Assembly (NCBI GenBank): GCA_947034885.2
Contig: OZ019759.1
Span: 16,060,501-16,124,500, forward strand
Source: Thuidium tamariscinum
Lineage: Eukaryota > Streptophyta > Bryopsida > Hypnales > Thuidiaceae
Length of the DNA stretch: 64,000 nucleotides
Direction: 5' to 3'
The position numbers and the translations under genes are program-made. This document shows, one piece after another, positions 1 to 11,426 of the stretch; position 1 is the stretch's first letter, and each line of letters opens with the position of its first letter. The notes under the pieces were generated by a model. It searched no databases and was not told the origin of the DNA. It worked only from the letters and a program-made list of their open reading frames with translations.

Positions 1-2583
1 AGAAAGTACCCGAAGGTGTCAATCGGGAAGACGAAGTTCGTCTACGAAGAGAATGTCTCCCACGCCGATTGGGTTGAGCATCGAAAGCGTAAGAAGGTTA
101 TTGTCGAGGAATTCATGGCCCTCGACTTGACCTTGAAACTGAAGGACATCAATAGAGATGTTGATGATGAAGTGTGGAGGGCTTGGAAACAGAAACACTT
201 TTTCACAACCGCCTCCTGGGATTTTTTGTTGAACGCCCTGCCAAACCTTTTCTTTGTGAAGCGCCTAACAAACGAGGGGAAGAAGAAAAGAGCTTTCGAC
301 TACAGGGAGAAACCATTCCCCACGGTATATCCTTTGTTGAAGAGGTTTCTAAAAATGAAGGATTCAGTGGATCAGCCAGAAGGGGAAGTACACATCCGGG
401 GCCACGAATGCTATCCCCAAGCATTTGTGAAGAGTCATGTCTGGCCTTACCACAAAAGGGGACTTCCTCTAGGAGTGATAGACTTCTGGCAACTTCCGAG
501 GCTAGACGCTGGGTTAGGCGAGAATTCGCCGATGTTGCCGTTGCTGAAATTCCTTGCGAACCACATGAAGCCCACTCTTTCAGGTCCAAAGATATGGTTG
601 TGGATTCCCGGGAATTCTTTTGAAGCTCAGGAGGCCGCTTCATATGCGGAGAGGCATATGAAGAAGTATGTGTTGAAGACCTCCACTTACGTTCAGTGTA
701 AGGCGAAGAAATTGAATAACGCCACCTCTCGGGCGGTAATACCTCTTCTCAAGCTTCTCTTCCTAATTTGTAAGGGAGAAGATGGCGCTCCAAGGGAACA
801 TAAAGCTATCAAGAAAGTGTACGACACTTCGGAGAACACTTTCTACACAGGAATTCGCTTCAATACCGAAGCGAAGCATAGAACCCATCCGAGCGAGCTC
901 AGAATGGAGTTCAACATTGATATTCTGCAGAATATTGCAGCACAGGGGGAGAACGTCCTCAGTGTCTACGGAGGCTCGAAGTTTCTACTCGCTGCCAAGG
1001 TAATTCGCTTGAGAATTTCTATCATTATCCTCGATTCGAGGATAATGTCTTTTGCTTGCCTTGTATCCTCGACTCGAAGATAGTGTCATCTGATTGCATT
1101 TCAGAATTTGCATGTACAAATCCTGCCATGTATATTTCTATTACTCTTATCCTCGACGCGAAGATAATTTGTTTTCACGGGTATTAATCTTTTTTGTTTT
1201 GTATCGCAGATGTTTGGTTTGTATTGCTATGGCATTGCAACTAGACACAAGCGAGACAAACAGCTCGAGGTGGTTGAATTTGGCAATAGGGCAGACATGA
1301 ATGATTTTCTACACGACAATTCGCCATACCAGGTTAACTACATTCGTCCACATATGTTGCATTTGCCAGACTTGAGCTCTAATTCTTCATCAGGAGAGGA
1401 AGATGGACTCGATACTGCAGGGGCAGAGGCTGAGGATTTGCACGTTCACGGTGAGTTTGACCTGAACATAGACAAGTTCGGGTCTAATGCTAACATCGTC
1501 CGCAGTGGTGAACTTGAAGTTCATCTTGATGACTTCACACTAGTACCCCGAGCACCTCAAGCACTGTCAGGTGCTAATGTAGAGTCACAAGCGGATGTGA
1601 GGGCGGCTGACAAAGGAAAAAGACCTGCAGAGGAGGTGGAGGGCAAGGAGGAAGGAAAGCAGCAACCCGGGGAGAATATCATTGACCAAAGCGATGTGGA
1701 CTCATACTCTGACCTAGAGGGTTTTGATTACTCTGGGCCAGAGATTGATAATGCTACAACCTTTGGTGTAGGAGAAACTTCTAATCCAAGGGGAGAGTTT
1801 GACGCAACTCGGGGTGAAGAAGGTGGGTGTCCTTCAAACACTATCGCTACGGATGTCGTGGTGGTAAAAATGGAGTGCAGAGATTTCTGGAAAGAGCGCG
1901 ATGAAAAAAAGGCAAAGAAGAGAGAGGAAGAAGCCCAGAAGAGGGAGAAAGAGTGTCTTGGAAGAGAAGCTCTTATGGAGGAGAACAGGATCCTCAAGGA
2001 AAGGCTGTGACAGCAATAGACTCCTCATCTTCCTCCAGCATCACAACAGAGTCACGGTGATACCAGGGTAGATGTTGGTTCTTCACAAGCCTCTGAACAA
2101 ATGCACTCGGTGGCTAGAGCCCAGAGTTATCCTCGTGTCGAGGATAACATTGTACCGAAGCGTGCATCACCTGTCCGCGAATTCCCTGGTCCTGTCCATC
2201 TTGACTCTGAGGATCTCTTCCTACCCTTCCATGACAAAGAGCCCAGTCTTGCAGCGGAAGTTCATGGTCATGGTAGTAGACCTGCGGATGTTGCCAATGT
2301 TGTTGACTATCCTTGAGTCGAGGATAGCCTTAACACTGAGTCTGGCAAGTCTCTCAACTCAGAGGCCTTCCTTGAGACTGAAAGGGATGTTGAAGCCTTG
2401 GGACGATCTCCATCGCCGAGGACGTCCCCTAATCGGGAGTTCATGGTGGAGTCACAGAATCCACCCGATGACGATGACAAAGAACTCGTGGACTTCGGTG
2501 GTGCTTCCAGCAACGAAGTAGAGCATCCGGCATTCGGACAGGTACCTTCTCCTCAAAAATCTGATCCCTATAGAATGACATGA
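1..2583 (+). pseudogene. Degenerate N4/N6 DNA-methyltransferase-like gene of element L (5'-partial)
   Basis: The frame is open from the left window edge, so the start lies outside. Exon 1 runs to 999 (AAG|GTAATT); the next exon starts at 1210 (ATCGCAG|ATG); both junctions are phase 0. Across the junction the protein reads like the C-terminal half of a beta-class DNA methylase: HPSELRMEF, then about 20 residues later GENVLSVYGGSKFLLAAK and MFGLYCYGI. These occupy the place of the usual HP...VLD.F.GSGT...A.R..IGI block. The motif I glycines and the DPPY-like motif are degenerate, so catalysis is doubtful. A long acidic tail and a Lys/Glu-rich coiled coil (about 1870-2005) follow. In-frame stops interrupt the tail: TGA 2008-2010, TAG 2017-2019, TGA 2314-2316; the final TGA is 2581-2583. 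Palindromes sit in the intron and in the tail-coding exon. An alternative donor at 2541 (CAG|GTACCT) is phase-compatible with the next gene's exon at 3080. The methylase relationship is inferred from pattern and from the better-preserved gene at 11.4-17.7 kb. Confidence 0.6.
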
Positions 2584-4544
2584 GTCTATCTAGTGTTATG
2601 TGATGGATGTTTGTTTATGGTTGCCATCGTATTTTCGTGTTTGTAGTGTTAGACTCTTATACCAGTTCTTCCTGTTGACAGGAGGGAGTGGAGAGTCAGT
2701 GATTGGATGGCGTCAACAACCCTCCTAACCGTAAATCGTCCATTGTAGTATAGACGATAATTAAGTGCAAATTGTAGTTTGCAGTTGTACAGAGTCGATA
2801 GCGATGAGGAAGAAATACGGGAAATGTATCATGAATTATTCTGAAATAAATATCGTATGCGCCATTTAGTTCAACTGATATATGGTGAACTGATTTCGTA
2901 CATGTTTTGTCCAGCAAGAAAGACGTAAAGTCCACCATCCACTAGCACGCATACAATGTTTTAATGGACGGATTCTGCAATCACTTAGTGGGGGTCAGTG
3001 GGGTTCGCCGTTGTATGGGTCACCTGGTTCTGCGTTTAAACAGGTAACACCATCTCTCTCGTGTTTCTGATTTCATCAGGTAGTATCGGGGAGGCGCGGA
3101 GAGAGTGTGCCACGGAGTGTGCCCCCGATAGTTCCGAAACCACGGAAGAATTGGTTGAACTTTGTGTTCGACTTGAACGGAGTTCTTTGTCATTGCGACG
3201 CTAGGTCCTTATTTAAAGGAAAAATCTCGTACCGACCCGAGGACTTCGTGTTCTTGGATCGTGATCCCACACTCATTGGGAAGAAGGCTGTCTATGTTCG
3301 TCCCAATCTCTGGGAATTCTTGAGAGAGGTCAACAAGATCTCGAATCGCGTTGTTTTTTGGAGCTCTATGCTTAAGCAGACAGTTGAGCCAATCGTCACG
3401 TTTCTGTGCAAGCACAACAGGCAGCCTTTTGACGTTTTAGGTCAAGAAAATTGTAAAAAGGTTGAGCTGTGTCCCGGGAAATTCCTTGTGCAAAATGGAA
3501 ACCCTTTTAAGCCCTTGTTCTTGAAAGTGCTCAACGAGCATTTGTTCACATATCCGGAGGACCCCAAGTTTTTTAACATGGACAATACCATTCTGATAGA
3601 TGATTCCCCGCAAAAGGGTGTTCTCAATGAGAATGGCAACGGGATTTTTTTAGAGAAATGGGATCGTCATGAACAAGGTGACAATGTACTCATGGGAACC
3701 TTGGCCCCTTGGCTTAAGCGGCTGCACGATGATTGCCAGCTCGGGCACCTACGTGAGTATGTAGACGCGAACCGAATCGGTCAATCCCCCGTCACACCTA
3801 CCTCCTATAGGGCCGACGTGCTTCTGGACGGATTTAGACAGTCGGCGAAGAATTTCGGTTCTAGTTTTGTATTGCCAGGGATGAATTTAGTGATTGGGCC
3901 TAAGGGGCAGAAGAAGTAGACATCATGTCGTGCCTACTCGGTTGCAGATGTCATTGTACATATTACATTATGAGAATGTGAACAAATTTGTAAATGTTAT
4001 TCATTTGTAATATAAGGTGTTTCGATCTTCGGTTTTCATCGGTGCATTCTATAATTTCCTTGTGGCAATGATTTTTTCTATGGCTTGGTTATCTTTGAGT
4101 CGAGGATAATGTAGGAAGCTTGTTTGCATTCTTCTATTTTCCAGGTTGGAGGATCTGTTATGCATCTTCTTTGTCGGTCCCAGCCGCTAACAAGGAGTTT
4201 GTTGTCTGGATCTGACGCGACACTTTCCGTGAGGTCTGAATCCGATGGAGGCAGTTTTTTGCCGTCTGCTTATTTGAAGCCTTTTATTTTGTGCTCCGCC
4301 ACGGGTGCGGCTTCGGCAGCCATCGATTTTTCGAAGGGGAATGTGGAAGAAGGTGTGGTAAATAGTCCTCCTAGTAGGGGTTCGCTCAAGACTCCCGTGT
4401 GCTCACCATCACCCTTGAAGCGGACTGCGTCGATACCTAGTCGACTGCGTTCACAGTCGACAACTCCTCATACAGAGATGATTGTGCATAGAAAACTATA
4501 TGCAGGCTTCGAAAGAGATTCTGACGATCCTCGACACAAGGATA
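1026..4544. repeat. Palindrome family of element L: TATCYTCGANTCGARGATA
   Basis: Nineteen-base near-perfect palindromes occur at 1026-1044, 1064-1082 and 1148-1166 (all in one intron), at 2128-2146 and 2308-2326 (inside coding sequence), at 4090-4108 (presumed intron), and as a degenerate copy at 4526-4544 (coding). The centre is TCGANTCGA; the arms vary between CCTC and CTTC. The same family reappears at 61290-62250 next to a DUF7869-type transposase gene. Confidence 0.85.
3080..3919 (+). CDS. FCP1/NIF-type HAD phosphatase-like protein
   Basis: An open frame follows a good splice acceptor (TTTCATCAG|GTAGTATCG) at 3079/3080; no clear ATG precedes the domain, so at least one 5' exon is missing. 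The domain opens with NFVFDLNGVLCHC, the position of the DxDxT catalytic motif of CTD/SCP-like phosphatases; the second Asp is Asn here. It continues with a VRPNLWEFL segment, VVFWSSM (the Thr/Ser motif region) and ILIDDSPQKG, the conserved DDSP motif near the end of the fold. About 280 codons end at TAG 3917-3919. DLN variants are known in plant NIF-domain proteins, so the fold call is firm but phosphatase activity is not. It lies between palindromes of element L (2308-2326 and 4090-4108) and its exon is phase-compatible with a donor at 2541, so it may be the 3' part of the upstream methyltransferase-like gene. Confidence 0.7.
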   Translation, partial: VVSGRRGESVPRSVPPIVPKPRKNWLNFVFDLNGVLCHCDARSLFKGKISYRPEDFVFLDRDPTLIGKKAVYVRPNLWEFLREVNKISNRVVFWSSMLKQTVEPIVTFLCKHNRQPFDVLGQENCKKVELCPGKFLVQNGNPFKPLFLKVLNEHLFTYPEDPKFFNMDNTILIDDSPQKGVLNENGNGIFLEKWDRHEQGDNVLMGTLAPWLKRLHDDCQLGHLREYVDANRIGQSPVTPTSYRADVLLDGFRQSAKNFGSSFVLPGMNLVIGPKGQKK

Positions 4545-5062
4545 TGGTTCAGGGTGCAACTGAAGCTGTTGGTCTTAACAGCGATCTTGGCGATGATTCT
4601 ACTGGAGGGGGACGTAAGAAGAAGGTCGCGTTTGTTACAAGGAGTGCAGCTCAAAGCCCGCAAATTGAAGGCATTATTGGAACTCCTCTATCAAAGTTTG
4701 TGAGAGGTGGATCTTCACCTTCTCTTGTATCTCTATCTCGGACAACAATTATCGAAGACTGTCGTCCATCAAAGGACGTACGGTCAATTACTACTGCAGA
4801 TCCCTACATAAACAGTCTCAACAGATCGCTACTGAAGTCGCCTCTTCGGAGTTCTCGATCTCTTTTAAGCTCTGATATTCTACGAAGTGAACGCAAGCGG
4901 AGGAAAGAGGCTAGCGAACTACTTAAGATGGGGATGTGGGGTGTTCCTTGTGCATCCGAACAACCCAGGCCTTCCCGTCGCGAGGATATCTTTAGAGGGT
5001 TGGCCAAGCTCAAAGCTTTAGAGGCCACAAATAGTAGTTCTCCAAACAAGTACATTGGTTAA
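4145..5062 (+). CDS. Ser/Arg-rich protein of unknown function, element L
   Basis: An exon-like open frame of about 305 codons begins at a strong acceptor (TATTTTCCAG|GTTGGAGG) and ends at TAA 5060-5062. The first internal ATG is at 4160. The composition is Ser/Arg/Lys-rich and looks disordered, with basic patches (GRKKKVAFVTR, SERKRRKEASELL) that could act as nuclear localisation signals. I recognise no domain. A copy of the element L palindrome lies just upstream in the presumed intron (4090-4108), and a degenerate copy (4526-4544) is part of the coding sequence. It may be a separate gene or the last exon of a longer one; no upstream donor could be fixed. Confidence 0.45.
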   Translation, partial: VGGSVMHLLCRSQPLTRSLLSGSDATLSVRSESDGGSFLPSAYLKPFILCSATGAASAAIDFSKGNVEEGVVNSPPSRGSLKTPVCSPSPLKRTASIPSRLRSQSTTPHTEMIVHRKLYAGFERDSDDPRHKDMVQGATEAVGLNSDLGDDSTGGGRKKKVAFVTRSAAQSPQIEGIIGTPLSKFVRGGSSPSLVSLSRTTIIEDCRPSKDVRSITTADPYINSLNRSLLKSPLRSSRSLLSSDILRSERKRRKEASELLKMGMWGVPCASEQPRPSRREDIFRGLAKLKALEATNSSSPNKYIG

Positions 5063-7550
5063 TGGATTAATTCATGTCACAACCTGGGGCTTCCCAAAAA
5101 CTTTGCGTCTATTAATAGAAATGAGTTTAGATACGCAAATCACTTTTATTTTTGCAGAGCATAAGCGCATGTCTCTACATTCCTACACAAATACATCAAT
5201 CAATCATTAGAATTATCGGTATAATTCATTTCTTAGGAAGTGAAGTATATAGACATGTGAGATAAATTGCTTCATTTGTACATGGGTTCCCAAGGAAATT
5301 CATGCCCTTCAATGCAAATTGACCATTTATAAATGTTAAATACTTTTTGACCTCCCAAATGGATTTTACTTCATATGGTTTTCATCTCTTATCGTTGTAG
5401 TCTTCTCTTGTTCTAGGGTGTTTTCACATGATACATGGTTTGTAGACATAGGCTCCATTGCATTTATCTTTGCCTTCAACAACTTATCTTTGAAGTGAAG
5501 GGGACTTAAGGTCTTAATATAACCATTTTTTCTCAATTTAACGAATACGGCCTTATTTATAAATAAATCACACATACAAGTTCTACTATTTTTTTAAAAC
5601 CCACATCAATTTCTTTGTACATTTCTTTACGTATTAGAGTACTAATCAAGTCCATGAAATTTTACTGAAAATAATTGTTGCATTTAAGAGCATTTAATTT
5701 TACTTTTGAGCACTTTGGCTACTTTTATTGAAAACTAGATGACCCCCACAAGGTCTACGATTCTTTTTAAATTGACGTCAATTTTTTCATACCCTTTTAC
5801 ACTTATTTGAATGTTAATCAATCTCATGGAATTTTCATCAAATTCTCTGCTGAAATGTCATACATATTGTACCTAGGGGTCTAAGAGAACACCAACCACA
5901 ACTTCGAAATATTTCAAATGCTTTGAATAAGTCAAAGAATTTCTTCCATGCAAGTGTTTGTTATTCCTAAAACATCTTCAAAAGACAAAGTGCAGCGTTT
6001 GTTGTATTTAAACAAACCATGATGAGAAATGTCATGGAAATTGTGTCTAGAGATTCAAGAAAACACCTCCAACAAGTTGGAAATATATGAAATTCTTCAA
6101 AAAAATAAAATAATGTCTTACATGCAAATGTTCATGATTTGGTCAAAAGACAAAGGTCAACTACTACCCTATTTAATAAAACCACATGAACAAATGTCAT
6201 AGAAATCGTATTTGCTAATCATTCCAAAAGAATACCTCTAATTAGTTGGATACATAGATAATATTATTTTGTACATATTTGATTAATGTAGGGTATACAC
6301 CCCCACTCCAACTCCACCTCTACTAAAACCTCAACTTCAACCTCCAAGCTAATTTAGTTCACCTAAATCCAAATATGAATTTTAGACTTCCAAAGCTCTA
6401 AATCGTAGTCAATTTAAACAACTACATCAACATTTGGGGGAGGAACTTGAACCCCTAATCCTTGAGCCTCTATCTTTTTTCAAATTCAGCATTTTTCAAG
6501 GATTAAGAATTGGAGCTTAAATCATGGCTCCAAACATTCACTGATTATAGAAGACCTTTTTTGCTAAATTTGAATAAAATTTCAGCGTTTGGGTGAAGGA
6601 CTGCAATGGAGGACGAGTAGAAAGTAAAAAATTCAAGGGGATTCAAAAGTAAAAGGCCTGCCCTAATTCTTTTTAAATCAGCATTCATACAGGGAAGGCC
6701 AAAAATAAAAAATTTCAGCCAAATTTAATAGCCAACAAGCCTGGTAAGAAAATGAATATTCCCACGTGGTCTTCAATGCTACTGAACTTTTATTTTATTT
6801 TTTATTAATACTTTTTAAATATTAAAAAAAATTCAATGTTATCGAGGGTCCGCATTTACAATGACCAGAATATTGAATGTATTCCCTTTTATTTTGGTTA
6901 ATTAAAATAATTAAAATAATTAGAATTAATAAATGAATAATAAATAAATGAAGCCAATAAGATATTAGGGGACCTTAAGCTAAAGGATGCAGGGCTTAAT
7001 GAACATTACATCATAAGTATGTGATACTTTAAAACATGAAGGCCAAGGAATAGATGTCTAAAGGGTTGTATGAAAACAAATAAATCTACAATTTCAAAAT
7101 ATATTCAACACACCAAACATGTGAAATCCTTCACTCCAAACAAGGGTTACTCTAATTCCTAACATCCAAGTGAACTAAAATTAATTCAGAGTTTATTGTA
7201 CTTCAAACTATTCAATTCATGAAGGTGGAGTTAATACTTGAATGCGCTCCAGAGGATTATGAATAAGTTCTCATCATTTCAATTACACGAAATGCTTTAA
7301 AATTGGAGGTTCATGCAATGGATGGTACAATTTTTGACGTCTCCAAAATATAAAGTACAACATTCCTTGTACTTGAATGAACTACAAGCATCCTTGAAAG
7401 TCATGATGTTTGTATTCTGAACAATTCATAGAAAAAAGTGAACAACAACTTGGTCAAAACATTTGAATTCCATTAACTGTATACTCCAATTTTTGATTCA
7501 TAAATGTTTTGGTTTAATTTTTAAAATTAAAAAAACTTTAAAAAAAAACG
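5063..7550. other. AT-rich non-coding stretch
   Basis: No gene-like frame, no tRNA and no recognisable transposase remnant was found here. The sequence is AT-rich with scattered short ORFs that show no domain or codon structure. Confidence 0.6.
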
Positions 7551-7559
7551 TATGCTATA

Positions 7560-8640
7560 GTTTATTGAAGGTCTATGACATTCCAACTTTCCTATTGATT
7601 TTTTCTCCCCCCTTCACGTTGATTTCCAACACTTTTTGACGAATTTTTAAAAAAAAACAGGAAATGGCAGGGTAATTCTTTTTTCCAAATGGAACAAAAG
7701 GTATACAATTTCAAATTTGGAATGGAAATTTGTCGTAGAAGATTAATGTTCTATAACATTCCAACTTCCCTATTGATTTTTTTGTCCCCCCTTCACGTTG
7801 ATTTTCAATTCTTCAGGTCATTTTAAAGAAAATCTCAAAAATGGCAAGGTAGCCTTTTTTACCGAATCCAACAAAAGGTGGACAATTTCATGTTAGTAAT
7901 GGAAATTTGTCATAGAACATGAATGTTCTATGACATTCCAACTTCCCTATCGATTTTTTTGTCACCCCTTCACATTGATTTTCAATTCTTTAGGTCATTT
8001 TAAAGAAAACCTCAAAAATGGCAAGGTAGCCATTTTTACCGAATCCAACAAAAGGTGGACAATTTCATATTAGTAATGGAAATTTGTCGTAGAAGATGAA
8101 TGTTCTATGACATTCCAACTTCCCAATCAATTTTTTTGTCCCCCCTTCACGTTGATTTTCAATTCTTTAGGTCATTTTAAAAGAAAACCTCAAAAATGGC
8201 AGAATAGCCATTTTTACCGAATCCAACAAAAGGTGGACAATTTCATATTAGTAATGGAAATTTGTCGTAGAAGATTCATATTCTATGACATTCCAACTTC
8301 CCTATTGATTTTTTTGTCCCACCTTCACAGTGATTTTGAACTCTTTAGGCCATTTAGAAAGAAACTCAATAAATCTCAAGGTAACAATTTTCTTAAATTG
8401 AAAACAAATAGACAATTGCATGTTAGGAATGGAAATTTGTCATAGAACATGAATCTTCTATGGCATTTCAACTGCCCCATACTCTTTAGGTCCGTCGTTC
8501 ACGTTAATTATGAATTGTGTAGGCCATTTTTGAGAAATCTTAAAAATTCACAAGAGAGCCTTTTTCCCAATTTATAAAAAAAGTAGACAATTTTCAAGTT
8601 CATAATGAAAATTTGTCATAGAACTTGAATGTTACAATAA
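7560..8640. repeat. Tandem satellite, ~177 bp unit, about six copies
   Basis: The landmark TCTATGACATTCCAACTTCC recurs (with variants) at about 7572, 7750, 7927, 8104, 8282 and 8457, giving spacings of 175-178 bp. Each unit also contains a 'ccccttcacgttgattttcaa' type stretch (slightly varied), a GTCATTTTAAAGAAA stretch and a 'ggaaatttgtcgtagaa' stretch. The last units are more diverged. The 112-codon ORF across two units at 8107-8445 is a by-product of the repeat. Confidence 0.85.
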
Positions 8641-10408
8641 AAGCAAGTATGTCGGTGCTGGCTAACTATGCTAGAAGAAACATTATTCCAACTATGGACC
8701 CTGTGACATCCAAAGATTAAATTATTCTGCATTGTAAAATAGAAAATAAGATAGCGGGCATATCTAGAGCATCAAATTGAATTTCAAGGAAGGTGAATCA
8801 TGTTGTAGGCTATTTCAACTTCTACCCATTTTTTTGGTTCTTAATAACTATGCAAAATCTAATTGCATTAAAGACTTAGACTTATGTCTTATAATTTGCA
8901 TACAACTTCATTGTTTGTAAAAATTTATGGAGCAAACAATTTTAGAGAGTGCTATTTGTTTTCAGCGAAGAACACTTCTGTTCTATGCTATTGTAATTTG
9001 TACCCATTTCTTTGGGCTTTTCTATACGTGGAATCGAATAGGATTGCGGCGATGTTTTTTTTTTCCCATTTTTGTAAACAAATAAGGGACCAAGCATTTC
9101 TAGAGCATTGAATTGAATTCCAAGGAAATTCAAATCATGTTGTAGGCTATTCTAGCTTATACCAAGTTTTTTTTGCTTTTCGAGACGTGAGGTTGATTAG
9201 AAGAGCATTAAGGCATTTCACTTTCGTGTAAGAAATAATAAGGCTTGACATTGTTTTCAAAAACTATAGAAAGGGCTATTGTACATTAGGATATTCAATT
9301 TGAACATTAGAGTATTCAATTTGAACAATAGGCTATTCAATTTGAACTTTAGGCTATTCAATGATGGAAGATATTGGATATTTAATGGGGCCCTTGGAAT
9401 TTGAATGCATAAAATCATTGTACTTAATATGCCTATCTAGAAATATCTCATGCATTTCGTACCAAATTCAAAAACATAATGAATCCACAACTTGAGAATG
9501 TTTTAACAAAATAAAATCATTGTCCCTTTTCAATGATGAAAGATTTTGGATATTTGATGGGGCCTCTAACATTGTAATTCAATGAATTGCTGTATTTCAT
9601 AGGTCTAAATGCAGATATCTCATGCAATTTTTACCAAATCTAAGAACAAAAGCAACCCACAACTTCTACTTTATATTACAAATTTGCCACAATTTTAGCA
9701 TCAAAATAATGTTGAACAAAGAAACTCACATACATGACTTCCATGTTATATGGTCTTCATTATAATCATTTTTAATGGATTTTAATCTACATTGAAAGTA
9801 TTTAATGTATTTTTAGGTAGAACATTGTAGTTACTCTTTTAAGAACGAATCCCAAAATGTAACTATGCATATGAAATAAATATTCCTTGAGGACAATTAA
9901 AGCATTAAAATCCTAATTATGTAAAATTGTTTAAAACATGTATCATAGGTTGAAGTTCCCAACTTCGGGTGCTTTCAAATCAAGATTGAATTTTAATTAG
10001 AGAGAACTTTGTACATAGATTTCGAAGGACCATATATAAAAGTTTCAATTCTTCATATATGTTTTAAGTCTATTTGTATTGTATATATAGTGCAACAATT
10101 TTTGAATGTAGGTTCTTTTTAATTTGACCTTGAACTACCTATTTGGTCTTCTTAATTTGATATAATATTAACAGAAGTCACCCATTAAACCTTTGAATGT
10201 CGATGTCCACTATATGTAATTCAGGAGTTGCATACTTGGGCATGAAGTGAACATGTACTATGACATTGTAACTTACTTTTTTTTTGTGGCTATTTTGGAT
10301 GTGGAATAGAATACATTTAGAGCTTTCCACTTTTTTTCTTAAAAAATGTAGAGTTCCTTAATTTTAAGTTTTATTTAGGGAGGGGGCAATTACAGAGGAT
10401 GAAAGTAG
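8641..10408. other. AT-rich non-coding stretch with a short tandem repeat
   Basis: No gene is visible. At about 9289-9363 a roughly 21-22 bp unit containing TATTCAATTTGAAC is repeated about four times. Two related GATGGGGCC-type blocks occur at about 9385 and 9560, suggesting an older, diverged duplication. Confidence 0.5.
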
Positions 10409-10418
10409 TGTTGAACAT
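10409..10418 (+). repeat. 10-bp target-site duplication, left of element B
   Basis: TGTTGAACAT, identical to 24425-24434 on the other side of the element. Confidence 0.9.
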
Positions 10419-11426
10419 CAGGGTTGCTATTCTGTGAGCCTGCGAGCGTGAGCTTGTGAGCTTGTGAGCTTGTGAGCCTGTGAGCCTGTGAGCATACATT
10501 TTTCTGGGATGAAATCTAGAGTTAGACCTATGACCGTGGGTTGGGGATAATACTAAAGCGGGTTTAAATATTGAAATTTTTTTTCCCATTTTGTACATCC
10601 AAAGTGTGACTTATCCTTAAATGATATTTTATGTGTAATCATTTTTGGATTCCATTATATTTAAACCAATCGAAACATGTTCTTAGAATTTTTTTATTTA
10701 TATATAGTAATATACGTGTACAATTCAGGCTCACTATCTTCAAGATTTAGAAACATTCATTTGAATTCGTTATTATATCATACATAAATTCGTTTCACTA
10801 AATTATAATAATTGAGAAAATTTTGAAAGTAGGAAAATATGATGAATAAAATAAGTAATGGAAGATATACCAATGAATTTGATATAACGTAATCATTCAA
10901 TTTGAAATCCTCAGAAATTCAATAGAAAGAGATGGAATGTGCATTGTATTTTGGTATGGGGACAGAATCTTCAATGTATAAAAAATAATAATTAAAATAG
11001 TTCCGAACACAATTTGAAGGAACTGAAATTTTTAATGTTTAATGTCATTTAATGGATTCAGGGTTTAGGGTCCTGATCAGTGGAACTGGAGATCATAATG
11101 CCAGTGGGGCATTCCTCCTCTCGGCCACGAGAGGTATTACATGTCAAGAGAACATTGATCAATACCAAAATGAACCACTGTGGAAAACTATCTTGATTTT
11201 AAAGTAGTCTTTCAGAACTAAGAGACCTTCACCAACACAAAATACTAGAGATTTGATAGTATACAGCATACATATCATCTTTTACCTGATAACAAAATAA
11301 CAATACAAATGAGAAGCTCAAAAAAATAATGTAACAACTGTATTGCTTACTACAAGAGGGGCAAAAAACAAATGAATAGAAAATGAAGAATGTGATACAA
11401 AAAGAGTAATACACCTAGAAGTAGGA

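Noticed and set aside
203..643. Minus-strand and alternative-frame ORFs over 174-1003
   Set aside because: They are shadows of the methylase-like frame, which has family-like motifs and correct splice sites.
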